Below are positions 9,336-18,299 of a stretch of DNA of 64,000 nt, one piece after another (position 1 is the stretch's first letter; every line of letters begins with the position of its first letter). Under the pieces are notes generated by a model. That model saw only the letters and a program-made list of their open reading frames with translations, did not search any database and had not been told where the DNA came from. Made by a program: the position numbers and the translations under genes. This DNA comes from Paenibacillus sp. S150 (GTDB lineage Bacteria > Bacillota > Bacilli > Paenibacillales > Paenibacillaceae): NCBI RefSeq assembly GCF_019352175.1, contig NZ_JACBYI010000003.1, positions 248,001-312,000 of the forward strand, in the 5' to 3' direction.

Positions 9336-9341
9336 ATTATA
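9336..9341 (-). promoter_or_regulatory. Likely smc promoter -10 (extended)
   Basis: On the minus strand ATGGTATAATGG lies 24 bp before the smc start. TATAAT is a perfect -10 with the extended TGn element in front. The -35 region (TTTTAG at spacing 17) is weak, as is usual for extended -10 promoters. Confidence 0.55.
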
Positions 9342-9372
9342 CCATAGCGTTTCAGCGCCTAAAATAGCCCCA

Positions 9373-9720
9373 AACAGAAACGGTTCCGCCATTCTTTTTT
9401 TCAGCGGGAAATATAAAAATGAACACCCTGCAGGCAATCACTCCTGTCCCCCAAATACCCACACAAAGCCATCCATGCCGCTGACGCGGCACCACAGAGG
9501 ATGGAAATTGGGGTGGATTTTGTTGTGTTTAATTTCTTGCGGCCTTTGAGCGCTTATCCTCATCCGTAAAGTTATTTCCAGGGTAGTGGGGCCTTGGCTC
9601 CGATGTTTACTCAGGTACTTTGCGGGGACCCCAAAACAGATAAATTCTTATCTTTCAGGCAAAAAGCGCTTCGCCGTCCTTTCGAAATCGAGATGATTTA
9701 GCGGAAATTTGAAGGATTCC
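9373..9720. repeat. REP-like repeats between rnc and smc
   Basis: Two degenerate copies of the CGCCGTCCTT family. The first is CAGAAACGGTTCCGCC followed by TTTCAGCGGGAAATATAAAA at 9373-9418. The second is ATAAATTCTTATCTTTCAGG followed by GCTTCGCCGTCCTT and TTTAGCGGAAATTTGAAGG at 9640-9715, parallel to 4395-4480. No reading frame with coding character occurs between 9342 and 9752. Confidence 0.5.
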
Positions 9721-9752
9721 GGATGCCGTGAAGCCGTTAGCCTAATATCCCG

Positions 9753-9812
9753 AAAAAGAGCAGCAAAGGTCTGACCCCCGCCCGTACGCCGGCATTCAGA
9801 CCATTGCTGCTC
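9753..9812 (-). terminator. Terminator of the fab-rnc transcript
   Basis: On the minus strand GAGCAGCAATGGTCTGA pairs with TCAGACCTTTGCTGCTC around a GC-rich loop and is followed by TTTTTC. It lies about 95 bp past the rnc stop. Confidence 0.92.
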
Positions 9813-9906
9813 TCCTCCGCTAGACTTCCCCACTATGTGGAGCCATGTCTCTGAAGACCATTTCAAAAGGTTCAACTGAACATCAAAATATTGTGCAGTA
9901 CGGCGC

Positions 9907-10611
9907 CTAAGCGCCATCTTCCTTCAGTTCCAAAAGTGCCGCTGCCGCTGCCTGCTGCTCCGCTTCCTTCTTGGAGCGTCCGCTGCCGCTGCCAAGTGAC
10001 CGGCCGGCCATATAGACCTCAGAGACGAATTCCCGTTCATGCGCCGGACCGCGTTCTTCAATAATCCGGTATTCCAGCGTACCCATTCCGTGATGCTGAA
10101 TCAGCTCCTGAAGCTCCGTCTTGAAATCGCTCATCTGCATTTGCAGCTTGCCGTCCGTCTCCACCAGCGGGAATACGTGATTATCCAAAAACCGGCGTGC
10201 CGTTTCCAGCCCTTGGTCCAGGTAAAGCGCTCCCACGAAGGATTCGAACACATCGGCCAGCAAGGCCGGGCGGGTTCTGCCGCCCGTAAGTTCTTCCCCT
10301 TTACCCAACAGTACATAGCGTCCAAAACCCAGACTCTCCGCGAATCTGACCAAGGAAGGCTCGCACACAATGGCCGCCCGCAGCTTGGTCAATTCGCCTT
10401 CAGGCCTGTCCGGAAGCAGGTTGTACAAATATTCAGACACCGTCAGCTCCAGAACCGCATCGCCCAGAAACTCCAGACGTTCGTTGTCCTGGTGCTGATT
10501 GAACCGGTGTTCATTCACATAGGATGCATGGGTAAAGGCCTGCTTCAGAAGTGCAGCATCGTGAAATTGGATTTGAAGTTGGCTTTGTAACTGCTTCAGG
10601 TCTCCTTTCAC
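9907..10611 (-). CDS. rnc: Ribonuclease III
   Basis: RNase III cleaves double-stranded RNA, processing rRNA precursors and turning over structured mRNAs. The protein of 234 residues has the catalytic signature [14 protein letters not shown] (about 38-51), the second acidic site with [15 protein letters not shown], and a C-terminal dsRNA-binding domain ending [20 protein letters not shown]. The frame is open 57 codons upstream into fabF, but GTG at 10611 follows GGGGAG by eight bases and gives the family length. It lies 13 bp after fabF in the fatty-acid operon, as in related Bacilli. Confidence 0.96.
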   Translation of the reverse strand: MKGDLKQLQSQLQIQFHDAALLKQAFTHASYVNEHRFNQHQDNERLEFLGDAVLELTVSEYLYNLLPDRPEGELTKLRAAIVCEPSLVRFAESLGFGRYVLLGKGEELTGGRTRPALLADVFESFVGALYLDQGLETARRFLDNHVFPLVETDGKLQMQMSDFKTELQELIQHHGMGTLEYRIIEERGPAHEREFVSEVYMAGRSLGSGSGRSKKEAEQQAAAAALLELKEDGA

Positions 10612-10624
10612 TGCACTGTCTCCC

Positions 10625-11863
10625 CTACTGATTATATTTTTTGAGAATAACTGTCGCGTTATGTCCTCCGAAGCCAAAAGAGTTAGACATAACAATGTTA
10701 AGCTCTGCCTTGCGCGGAACATTCGGAACATAATCCAAATCGCATTCCGGATCGGGATTGTCCAAATTAATGGTTGGGGCAATCATGTTCTTTTGCAGGG
10801 AAAGCCCGCAAATGATCGCTTCCACCCCTCCGGCAGCACCAAGCAAGTGGCCTGTCATTGATTTGGTCGAGCTGATTGCAACCTTGTAGGCATGCTCGCC
10901 CAAAGCCTTCTTGACGGCAGTAGTTTCCGACCGGTCCCCCACAGGAGTGGAGGTTCCGTGCGCGTTAATGTAATCAATCTCTTCCGGCGCAATGCCGGCG
11001 TCGCGGATCGCCATCTTAATACAGCGTGTCGCGCCATCCGGATCAGGCTCAGTCATATGGTGGGCATCTGCACTCAGTCCGTAGCCGATAACCTCGGCAT
11101 AGATCTTCGCTCCGCGTTTTTCGGCATGCTCCAGTGATTCCAGAATCAGAATTCCGGCACCCTCTCCCATGACAAACCCGTCACGGTCCGCATCAAACGG
11201 ACGGCTGGCCTTCTCAGGCTCATCGTTGCGTGTCGACATGGCTCTCATTGCACAAAAGCCGGCCATGCCTGTCGGACGGATGGTCGCTTCGGAACCGCCG
11301 CAGATCATCGCGTCCGCATCTCCGCGCTGGATCAGACGGAAGGACTCGCCAATGGAATGGCTCCCTGTCGCACAGGCTGTCACTGTTGTCGTATTCGGGC
11401 CTTTGGCTCCCAGATTAATGGACAGCTGGCCTGATCCCATATTCGCAATCATCATCGGAATAAAGAACGGGCTGACCCGTTTAGGCCCTTTCTCCAGCAG
11501 AAGATTATGATTGTCTTCCCAGGTGCCCAGTCCTCCGATACCGGAACCGACAGATACGCCGATCCGTTCCGCCTCGATATCTTCACCGATTACTAGACCG
11601 CTGTCCTTCAGTGCATCTTCTCCGGCAGCCACGGCAAATTGAACAAAACGGTCCATCTTGCGGGCCTCCTTGCGGCCAAACCGTGCCTCAGCATCAAAAT
11701 CTTTAACTGATGCTGCTATCTGCGTAGTATACTCACTGACGTCGAAGGCATCAACTGTTGATACTCCGGATTTGCCGCTCATCAGACTGTCCCAGAACGT
11801 GTCCAGATCTTTGCCCAGCGACGTCATCACGCCCATACCGGTAATAACTACTCTATGACTCAA
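10625..11863 (-). CDS. fabF: Beta-ketoacyl-ACP synthase II
   Basis: FabF condenses malonyl-ACP with acyl-ACP in the elongation cycle of type II fatty acid synthesis. The roughly 412-residue thiolase-fold protein has the active cysteine in TACATGSHS and the two histidines in [11 protein letters not shown] and [13 protein letters not shown]. Two TTG codons compete as start. I prefer 11863 (giving [11 protein letters not shown]) because GGGGTGA then lies six bases upstream, while the TTG at 11869 would touch it. It sits between acpP and rnc. Confidence 0.96.
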   Translation of the reverse strand: MSHRVVITGMGVMTSLGKDLDTFWDSLMSGKSGVSTVDAFDVSEYTTQIAASVKDFDAEARFGRKEARKMDRFVQFAVAAGEDALKDSGLVIGEDIEAERIGVSVGSGIGGLGTWEDNHNLLLEKGPKRVSPFFIPMMIANMGSGQLSINLGAKGPNTTTVTACATGSHSIGESFRLIQRGDADAMICGGSEATIRPTGMAGFCAMRAMSTRNDEPEKASRPFDADRDGFVMGEGAGILILESLEHAEKRGAKIYAEVIGYGLSADAHHMTEPDPDGATRCIKMAIRDAGIAPEEIDYINAHGTSTPVGDRSETTAVKKALGEHAYKVAISSTKSMTGHLLGAAGGVEAIICGLSLQKNMIAPTINLDNPDPECDLDYVPNVPRKAELNIVMSNSFGFGGHNATVILKKYNQ

Positions 11864-12014
11864 ACGCAATCACCCCATCTGTAGGCTGTATCTTCTTCAT
11901 TTATAAAACTATATAAACTTCAGCTGCCGCTGATCCAATGACCCTCGGTTCTGTTATTTTCCCCGTAAAGGTGCTTAGGCATCCTTTGGCTAAGCTTTTG
12001 CTTTGTAAAATGAG

Positions 12015-12047
12015 GAGAAGTCCCGCCCTGATAGGAACGGGACTCTC
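12015..12047 (-). terminator. Hairpin downstream of acpP
   Basis: AGTCCCG and CGGGACT form a seven-base stem extended by GAGA/TCTC, 14 bp past the acpP stop on the minus strand. The T-run after it is short, so it may attenuate readthrough into fabF rather than end the transcript. The rest of the 11864-12060 gap holds nothing else I recognise. Confidence 0.5.
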
Positions 12048-12060
12048 AATCATAATGACT

Positions 12061-12294
12061 CTAGGTATGAGATTGTATGTACTTCACAACTTCACCCACG
12101 GTCGTAATCTTCTCTGCATCTTCATCAGAGATTTCCATATCGAATTCATCTTCCAATTCCATAACCAATTCTACTACATCAAGAGAATCAGCACCTAAAT
12201 CATCTTTGAAAGACGCTTCTAATGTTACCTCAGCTTCATCGGCACCTAAGCGGTCGATGACAATGCGTTTTACACGCTCCAATACATCGGACAT
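12061..12294 (-). CDS. acpP: Acyl carrier protein
   Basis: ACP carries growing acyl chains on a 4'-phosphopantetheine arm. The 77-residue acidic four-helix protein has the phosphopantetheine serine in the motif [13 protein letters not shown]. The ATG at 12294 has AGGAGGTGA five bases upstream; an apparent GTG three codons earlier is part of that ribosome binding site. It lies between fabG and fabF in the FapR-controlled gene group. Confidence 0.97.
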   Translation of the reverse strand: MSDVLERVKRIVIDRLGADEAEVTLEASFKDDLGADSLDVVELVMELEDEFDMEISDEDAEKITTVGEVVKYIQSHT

Positions 12295-12415
12295 CCGGTT
12301 CACCTCCTCTTTTGGTATTATACGAGATATGAAGTCAAAATACCATAGAGCTCAAAAAACGCTTTCCGGCCGCCCCACTTCTCTTTCCCCGTAAGACTTT
12401 ACAGCTTTTTGGACC

Positions 12416-13165
12416 TTACATGTACATTCCGCCATCCACGTGAAGCGTCTGGCCGGTCATGTAGGCTGCCCCTTCCGAGGCCAGGAATGCAACCGTCATG
12501 GCAATGTCCTCCGGCCGCCCGAGCCGGGCAAGGGGAATTCCCTTCTCGTACTCGCTGCGGACTTCATCGGACAGCTCATGAGTCATCTCGGTATTAATAA
12601 ATCCCGGTGCGATGCAATTCACGGTGATGCCCCGTGAGGACAGCTCGCGTGCCGCCGACTTCGTCATCCCAATGATGCCCGCCTTGGCCGCAGAATAGTT
12701 CACCTGCCCCGCATTCCCAATTACGCCTACAACCGAAGAAATATTGATAATCCGCCCGTAACGCTGCTTCATCATCGGGCGGGTTGCCGACTTAAGACAG
12801 TTGAATACGCCCTTGAGATTCGTTTCGATGACCTGGTCAAATTCTTCTTCCTTCATACGCATAATCAGATTGTCCCGGGTAATGCCGGCATTATTGACAA
12901 GAATGTCAATTTTGCCCCAGGTGCTGATAACCTCTTTCACCAGATTCTCCGCCTGCTGGCTGTTGCCGACATCGCCTTTGAGCGCAAGGCCCTCCGAGCC
13001 AAGTTCGGTGATACGGGCTACAGTCTCCTGCGCCGCCGTTTCGTTGCCGGAATAATTCACAGCCACCTTCACGCCGTACTCCGCAAGCAGAAGCGCAATG
13101 CTGCGGCCAATGCCGCGTGATCCGCCTGTGACAAGAGCTGTCTGGCCTTTTAATGCTGAGAACAT
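12416..13165 (-). CDS. fabG: 3-oxoacyl-ACP reductase
   Basis: FabG reduces beta-ketoacyl-ACP with NADPH. It is a short-chain dehydrogenase of 249 residues with the cofactor motif [13 protein letters not shown], the catalytic Ser in ISSVVG, YSAAK, and the C-terminal [12 protein letters not shown]. The ATG at 13165 ([15 protein letters not shown]) has AAAGGGG eight bases upstream; an ATG six codons earlier overlaps that site. It follows fabD by 48 bp. Confidence 0.96.
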   Translation of the reverse strand: MFSALKGQTALVTGGSRGIGRSIALLLAEYGVKVAVNYSGNETAAQETVARITELGSEGLALKGDVGNSQQAENLVKEVISTWGKIDILVNNAGITRDNLIMRMKEEEFDQVIETNLKGVFNCLKSATRPMMKQRYGRIINISSVVGVIGNAGQVNYSAAKAGIIGMTKSAARELSSRGITVNCIAPGFINTEMTHELSDEVRSEYEKGIPLARLGRPEDIAMTVAFLASEGAAYMTGQTLHVDGGMYM

Positions 13166-13213
13166 GCCATATTCCCCTTTCATCCATTCAACATTGCTTG
13201 ATTTCGCTTATGT

Positions 13214-14137
13214 TTACCAGCCTGCCTGAGCACTCTCCAGACTGTTAATATTAACAACCTTGACGGTCTTGTCAATTTTGCGGATCAAGCCTGCAAGCAC
13301 ACTGCCTGAGCCAATCTCCACAAAGGTATCCACTCCGGCCGAAATCAGCCATTCCACGCTATCCTGCCACAATACGGGTGAAAATACCTGGCGCACCAGA
13401 AGTTCGCGAATCTCATCCGGTTCCGTCACCGCTGCGGCATTGACATTCACGACCACCGGGACAGAAGGAGGATTAAACGTTACTTTTTCCAGCTCGGCGG
13501 CCAGTCGCTCCGCAGCTTCCTTCATCAAGGAAGAGTGAAACGGTCCGCTTACTTCCAGCGGGATAGCCCGTTTGCCCCCGATTTCTTTGACACGCTGCGC
13601 GGCTTCATTCACACCGGCCTGCGAACCGGAGATGACAATTTGTCCAGGGCAGTTGATGTTGGCCAGTTCCACCGGATTGCCCGCTTCTGATATATTGCGG
13701 CACAGTCCGGCCAATGCTTCGCGTTCCGCGCCAAGCACAGCCGCCATCGCTCCTTCTCCGCCGGGGACCGCTTCTTCCATGAAACGTCCGCGCAGGCGCA
13801 CCAGGCTTACCGCATCCTCATAAGACAACACACCCGCCGCCACGAGAGCACTATATTCCCCGAGACTGTGTCCAGCAACATAATCAGGCTGCACACCCTG
13901 GCTACGAAGCGCCTCCAGGTAAGCAACACTGGTCGTAACAAGGGCGGGCTGTGTATTCACGGTCAGCTTCAGATCGCTGTCCGGCCCTTCAAAAACAAGA
14001 CGGCTAAGCGGAAAGCCAAGCACTTCATCGCCCTTGTCGAATACCGCACGGCTATGCGGAAGCGCATCATATACATCCTTACCCATACCTACCGCCTGTG
14101 CACCCTGGCCGGGAAAGACAAATGCAATTTTACCCAT
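13214..14137 (-). CDS. fabD: Malonyl-CoA:ACP transacylase
   Basis: FabD loads malonyl groups from CoA onto ACP. The protein has 307 residues and begins MGKIAFVFPGQGAQAVGMG. The nucleophile elbow is GHSLGEYSA, and the active-site His lies in SGPFHSSLM. The frame is open 40 codons upstream, but GAAGGAG nine bases before the ATG at 14137 and the family N-terminus fix the start. It lies between fabH and fabG. Confidence 0.97.
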   Translation of the reverse strand: MGKIAFVFPGQGAQAVGMGKDVYDALPHSRAVFDKGDEVLGFPLSRLVFEGPDSDLKLTVNTQPALVTTSVAYLEALRSQGVQPDYVAGHSLGEYSALVAAGVLSYEDAVSLVRLRGRFMEEAVPGGEGAMAAVLGAEREALAGLCRNISEAGNPVELANINCPGQIVISGSQAGVNEAAQRVKEIGGKRAIPLEVSGPFHSSLMKEAAERLAAELEKVTFNPPSVPVVVNVNAAAVTEPDEIRELLVRQVFSPVLWQDSVEWLISAGVDTFVEIGSGSVLAGLIRKIDKTVKVVNINSLESAQAGW

Positions 14138-14229
14138 AAGTCTGAACTCCTTCTCGTTGAACAGTGAGGCTGCCAGCCCGGTTCTGGCCGGCCTGCCACC
14201 ACTTCCTTCTATAATATATAGCTGCCGCC

Positions 14230-15219
14230 TTACCAGATCAAAACAGAAGCGCCCCACGTAAGGCCGCCGCCGAAACCGACCATCAGCACAGTGTCGCCTT
14301 CCTTCATCCGGCCTTCTTCCGCGGCCTCGACAAGGGCAAGCGGGATGGAAGCTGCTGAGGTATTGGCGTATTTATCCACGTTGATTATGCATTTCTCCGG
14401 CGGCAGATCCAGACGCTGCATGGCGGATTGAATGATGCGGATATTGGCCTGATGCGGTACAAACAGGTCGATATTCTCTTTCGTGATTCCCGCTTTGGTA
14501 AGCACGCGTTCCGTAGCCGTCCCCATCACACGCACCGCGAATTTGAAAACCTCACGGCCATTCATATAGATGAAATGCTTCTTCTCTTCAACGGTTTGCC
14601 GGGAGGCCGGCAGACGCGAGCCGCCCGCTTCCATCTTCAGCAGGTTGCCGCCGGAGCCTTCGGCGCCCAGATCAAAGGATTGGAAGCCTCTGCCTTCCGG
14701 CACCTCCCCAAGAATAACGGCACCTGCACCGTCTCCGAAAAGAACGCAGGTATTGCGGTCCGTGTAATCTGTAATCCGTGACAAGGTATCCGCGCCAATG
14801 ATAAGGGCATTGTTGTACATTCCGTTCTGGATAAATCCGGTAGCTGTCGCCAGGCTGTATACAAAACCGGAGCAGGCAGCCGACAAGTCAAACGCCGCTG
14901 CGCCTTTTGCACCCAGTTTGTCCTGCAGGATGCAGGCCGTGGATGGAAATGCACTATCCGGTGTTACTGTAGCTATAATAATCAGATCCAGGTCTTCCGC
15001 CTTCATTCCCGCTGAATCCAGCGCTCTGAGCGCGGCTTCATAGGCCAGGTCTGAAGTTGCTTCATGCGGAGCGGCAATGTGCCGCTCCCGGATGCCGGTA
15101 CGGCTGACAATCCATTCATCGTTGGTTTCTACTATCTTCTCCAGATCACTGTTGGTCAATATCTTCTCAGGCACATATTTTCCTGTGCCAATAATTCCTA
15201 CCGGACGCAATTGTTTCAT
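14230..15219 (-). CDS. fabH: Beta-ketoacyl-ACP synthase III
   Basis: FabH starts fatty acid synthesis by condensing an acyl-CoA primer with malonyl-ACP. In this group it usually accepts branched primers. The roughly 329-residue thiolase fold shows the active Cys in SAACSGFVYS, His in PHQANIRII and Asn in KYANTSAASIP. I chose ATG 15219 (MKQLRPVGIIGTGKYVPEK). A GTG at 15231 that overlaps the plsX stop is an alternative and would couple translation. Neither start has a strong ribosome binding site. Confidence 0.96.
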   Translation of the reverse strand: MKQLRPVGIIGTGKYVPEKILTNSDLEKIVETNDEWIVSRTGIRERHIAAPHEATSDLAYEAALRALDSAGMKAEDLDLIIIATVTPDSAFPSTACILQDKLGAKGAAAFDLSAACSGFVYSLATATGFIQNGMYNNALIIGADTLSRITDYTDRNTCVLFGDGAGAVILGEVPEGRGFQSFDLGAEGSGGNLLKMEAGGSRLPASRQTVEEKKHFIYMNGREVFKFAVRVMGTATERVLTKAGITKENIDLFVPHQANIRIIQSAMQRLDLPPEKCIINVDKYANTSAASIPLALVEAAEEGRMKEGDTVLMVGFGGGLTWGASVLIW

Positions 15220-15227
15220 GTTTTCAC

Positions 15228-16217
15228 TCACTTCCCACTGATTTCCTTGGATATGCTGGATACCAAGTCCGCTTGCAATGCAATCCGTGCTTGTCTGACA
15301 GCATTCTTGACCGCATTGCCGTCAGAAGAGCCATGGCCCTTCACTACCAGTCCGCTAAGACCGAGAAGCGGCGCACCCCCATGCTCCTTGTAATCCATCT
15401 TGCCCTTAAGGCTTCTAAGCTCCGGCATCAGGATGGCAGCGCCCAGCTTTGTCTTCAGGGACTTGCTGAACTGCGTCTTCAGCAGCGAGAACATCGCACC
15501 TGCCGTACCTTCCAGCGTCTTCAATAATATATTCCCGGCAAAGCCGTCGCAGACAAGCACATCACAGCTGCCGGACAGCACATCCCGGGCTTCCACATTG
15601 CCGACAAAATGTATGCCCTCCAATGCTTCGAGCAGCGGGTAAGCTTCCTTCGTCAGCTCGTTGCCCTTGCCCGGCTCGGTGCCTACATTCAGCAGACCGA
15701 CACGCGGCTTCGCAATGCCATGCACCTTGTTGCGGTAGATGCTGCCCATCAGGGCATATTGCACGAGATGCTGAGGCTTGGCGTCCATATTGGCGCCAAG
15801 ATCCAGAGCCAGCACACCGACATCATCCAGCGTCGGTATCATGGGCGCCAGCGCCGGGCGCTCTATTCCCTGCATTCTTCCCACGACCAGCAGTCCCGTA
15901 GTCATAAGGGCTCCGGTGTTCCCGGACGAAATCATCGCGTCAGCTTCGCCTTCCCGCACCATGCGGCCGGCTGCCACCATGGACGAATCCTTTTTGCGGC
16001 GGACCGCCTTAACCGGCTCTTCATCGGAGCCGATTACATCCGCCGCGTGACGGACGGTCACATTGGACGGCTTATTCTTCAGCAGCGGCTCAAGTCTGGC
16101 TTCGTCGCCGACAAGCACAATCTGCGTGTCACTCCATTCTGCGGCCGCGGACAACGCACCTTCAACATTGCATTCAGGAGCGTTGTCCCCGCCCATCGCA
16201 TCAATGGCGATCAGCAC
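15228..16217 (-). CDS. plsX: Phosphate acyltransferase PlsX
   Basis: PlsX converts acyl-ACP and phosphate to acyl-phosphate, the donor for PlsY in phosphatidic acid synthesis. The 329-residue protein starts at GTG 16217 (IAIDAMGGDNAPE follows), with AAGGGGG eight bases upstream. The longer open frame upstream is the fapR coding region read in another frame. It overlaps the end of fapR by 17 bp, so the two are translationally coupled. Recognisable segments are SSGNTGALMTTGLL and CDGFAGNILLKTLEG. Confidence 0.96.
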   Translation of the reverse strand: MLIAIDAMGGDNAPECNVEGALSAAAEWSDTQIVLVGDEARLEPLLKNKPSNVTVRHAADVIGSDEEPVKAVRRKKDSSMVAAGRMVREGEADAMISSGNTGALMTTGLLVVGRMQGIERPALAPMIPTLDDVGVLALDLGANMDAKPQHLVQYALMGSIYRNKVHGIAKPRVGLLNVGTEPGKGNELTKEAYPLLEALEGIHFVGNVEARDVLSGSCDVLVCDGFAGNILLKTLEGTAGAMFSLLKTQFSKSLKTKLGAAILMPELRSLKGKMDYKEHGGAPLLGLSGLVVKGHGSSDGNAVKNAVRQARIALQADLVSSISKEISGK

Positions 16218-16797
16218 TGCGGTTTCCCCCTTCGCTGTTTTCTTCAATTGCGGACCGGTACACCACGAAATGACCCTGAAAGACGAGCTCTTCACCGACA
16301 TAGATAAACACATCCACTTCGGCTTTGCCGTTCCGGCCCGCCAGTGAACGCACCTGCGCTTTGGCAATGCACTTCTCATGGAGCCGGACCATACGGACGA
16401 AGCGAATATCTGCGGAAGCAGTCAGGGCAATCTCGTCATTGATAACGGCAACCGCCAGCGAATTAGCCTGGGCAAACACGTAGTGGCCGCGCGCGATTCC
16501 GTTTCTGGAGAACACATGCTCCTCACGGATCTCAAATATAGATATCCCGCTGCGGTCCAGCTGCAGGTCTACTATATCACCGATCACTTCATCCGCAGGC
16601 AAAGAGCGCACCTGATCATAGGAGTGCTCTGCCATCTGCTTCATCCGCTCGCGCAGCTCGGGAATTCCCAGCTCCATCCGGTCCAGCCGGATCGTCTGTA
16701 TGCTTACTTTCAGCTGCCGGGTCAGTTCCCGGTCAGTCACAAAGGGATTGCCGTCTATAATCTGCAGCAGTTGCTGCTGACGCTCTTTCTTGGACAT
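16201..16797 (-). CDS. fapR: Fatty acid/phospholipid regulator FapR
   Basis: FapR represses lipid synthesis genes until malonyl-CoA releases it from DNA. The protein has 198 residues: an N-terminal DeoR-type helix-turn-helix (VSIQTIRLDRMELGIPELRER) and a hot-dog effector domain with HVFSRNGIARGHYVFAQANSLAVAV. It is first in the lipid gene group and has a matching operator at 16938. The best ribosome binding site, AGGAGGTGA, is 15 bases before the ATG, unusually far. No ATG, GTG or TTG occurs between the upstream in-frame stop and this ATG. Either the start is inefficient or a non-standard codon (ATA at 16806) is used. Confidence 0.96.
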   Translation of the reverse strand: MSKKERQQQLLQIIDGNPFVTDRELTRQLKVSIQTIRLDRMELGIPELRERMKQMAEHSYDQVRSLPADEVIGDIVDLQLDRSGISIFEIREEHVFSRNGIARGHYVFAQANSLAVAVINDEIALTASADIRFVRMVRLHEKCIAKAQVRSLAGRNGKAEVDVFIYVGEELVFQGHFVVYRSAIEENSEGGNRSADRH

Positions 16798-16937
16798 CCG
16801 CTCTATGGCGGCTCACCTCCTGGCACATGCCAAGCGGAAACGGCTCCGGCGCCCCTTTCAGGGACGCACCCGTTCCCGCAAGAATCCGGCCCTGGGAATG
16901 GCCGCTGGTGTCATAGCAATAAGGTCTCAAACATAAT

Positions 16938-16954
16938 TTAGAACCAGGTACTAA
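16938..16954 (-). promoter_or_regulatory. FapR operator
   Basis: On the minus strand the 17-mer is TTAGTACCTGGTTCTAA, an inverted repeat matching the TTAGTAC/GTACTAA operator recognised by FapR in Bacilli, with one deviation in the right half. It lies 141 bp upstream of fapR, just past a TATACT that could be a -10, which indicates autoregulation. The remaining bases 16798-16937 contain a degenerate REP-like unit (CAAGCGGAAACGGCTCCGGC). Confidence 0.85.
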
Positions 16955-17122
16955 TATGTAGTATAAAGCATGCCGCGGCAAAAATAAAGCATGGAGTTGC
17001 AGCCGCCCCTGCAGAGCAAGCCGCACTTACAGGCAGAAAAGGTCTCGCGCCCTTAAAGTGGGAGCCAATGCTTCCGAAGCAGCGATTATGGAGAGACTGC
17101 AGCGGCATAAAGTCTCTCTAAT

Positions 17123-17194
17123 TTGTTGGCAACACTCCCAAAACCGCGGAGATGCTGTCAGCAAAAGCGGGTACTATTTTCCTCGCAGCTCCTG
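17123..17194. repeat. Hairpin repeat, copy 1
   Basis: TTGTTGGCAACACTCC, a loop CAAAACCGC, then GGAGATGCTGTCAGCAA forms an imperfect stem. It is followed by GCGGGTACTATTTTCCTCGC. The same element occurs at 56707-56778 with a perfect stem. Most of the bases that differ between the copies keep the pairing through G-U pairs, so structure seems to be conserved. It lies between the rpmF terminator and the FapR operator. Confidence 0.7.
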
Positions 17195-17251
17195 AATATC
17201 ACCTGCAGGCACTGTTCCAGGCTGCCCGGGTTTGTAAAATTTGAATTTCTC

Positions 17252-17287
17252 AAAAAAAATAGCACCTCACCAGCAGATGAAGTGCTA
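17252..17287 (-). terminator. Terminator after rpmF
   Basis: On the minus strand TAGCACTTCA pairs with TGAGGTGCTA and is followed by eight T residues. It begins 14 bp past the rpmF stop and separates the yceD-rpmF transcript from fapR. Confidence 0.93.
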
Positions 17288-17300
17288 CTCTATTTGCAAA

Positions 17301-17474
17301 CTATTGTTTGATGATCTCTCTAGCCTTGTAAGTTCCGCAAACCTTGCATACGTGGTGAGCCAGCTTCAGCTCTCCGCATTGTTCGCATTTCACCATGCCC
17401 GGCACAACCAGTTTGAAGTGGGTGCGGCGTTTGTCACGGCGTGTTTTGGACGTTCTCCGTTGAGGTACTGCCAT
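17301..17474 (-). CDS. rpmF: Ribosomal protein bL32
   Basis: bL32 of the large ribosomal subunit, 57 residues. It begins [20 protein letters not shown] and has four cysteines in CEQCG and CKVCG that form a zinc ribbon, so this is the zinc-binding (C+) form. AGGAGGTG lies seven bases before the ATG. It follows yceD by 53 bp, the usual order in bacteria, and leads to fapR/plsX as in many genomes. Confidence 0.97.
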   Translation of the reverse strand: MAVPQRRTSKTRRDKRRTHFKLVVPGMVKCEQCGELKLAHHVCKVCGTYKAREIIKQ

Positions 17475-17527
17475 TGTGTTACACCTCCTGAATTTCGTTT
17501 TAACCCGTTATCACTCGGGATTTCTTC

Positions 17528-18049
17528 TTAGTCATCTTGCTTGGTAAAGAATCCTTTCAACGCAGCGAGCCGGGGATCGACCACTGTGTTGTCGCAACTG
17601 CAGGTGCCTTCGTTCAAATTTTGTCCGCATTTCTGACAAAGACCAAGACAGTCTGCCTTGCACAATACCGAATCCGGCAAGTGCAGTACGAAGTTTTCTT
17701 CCACAAACGGGACAAGATCCACAATCTCATCCCCGATGTAAATGAGTTCCTCATCTTCATCTTCAGGAAGAAGCGGCTGCTTAAGCCATTTGAAGGTCTC
17801 AGCAAAAGGAATGTTCAATTGGCTGTTGACATCTGTAAGGCAACGTGAGCATAACATGTCCACATTTCCATTCAATTTCCCCACCACGTTCACACTATCG
17901 GTGCCCGCGGGCAGCGCTTTAAGGTCCACTGAGAGCGGCGCAACAGCAAGTATATCCTTTCGCCCCTTGACAAGCTCACTGACATCCAGCGTTTCCTGAA
18001 TATGCAGGGACTCGTCGGCATTAGCCAATTTGCGAAAGTGAATCTTCAT
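17528..18049 (-). CDS. YceD family (DUF177) protein
   Basis: A 173-residue protein of the YceD/DUF177 family, the ortholog of B. subtilis YlbN, which has been linked to 23S rRNA accumulation in other organisms. It starts at ATG 18049 (MKIHFRKLA), with GGAGTG six bases upstream. It has paired cysteines: CSRC in the middle, and CKADCLGLCQKCG plus CSC near the C-terminus, probably a zinc site. It is co-transcribed with rpmF, the near-universal partner of this family. Confidence 0.92.
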   Translation of the reverse strand: MKIHFRKLANADESLHIQETLDVSELVKGRKDILAVAPLSVDLKALPAGTDSVNVVGKLNGNVDMLCSRCLTDVNSQLNIPFAETFKWLKQPLLPEDEDEELIYIGDEIVDLVPFVEENFVLHLPDSVLCKADCLGLCQKCGQNLNEGTCSCDNTVVDPRLAALKGFFTKQDD

Positions 18050-18161
18050 AAGTATCACTCCAAACAAACAAAATTTATTATACCTATTATTACCGAGCTT
18101 TGTCAACCATTTTCCCTTTATATTGTTTCATCCTGCCGGACAATTTATGATATATATAAGC

Positions 18162-18248
18162 TGAACTTAAGAATGATGGCCAACTGACTGACCCAATCCA
18201 TGGGAAACAAGGATTCCGCCAGTGCAGCAAGTTGAATTCTTAAGTTCA
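18162..18248. repeat. Long inverted repeat between divergent genes
   Basis: TGAACTTAAGAAT at 18162-18174 is the perfect reverse complement of ATTCTTAAGTTCA at 18236-18248. The 61-bp interior has further partial pairing (CAACTGACTG against CAGTGCAGCAAGTTG). It lies between the divergent yceD and tmcAL genes. It may be a small mobile-type palindromic element or a structured leader of tmcAL. Confidence 0.7.
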
Positions 18249-18299
18249 CTCTATATAACTAATGAAATTACTAATTGTCCAGAATCGGAGTGAAACCAA

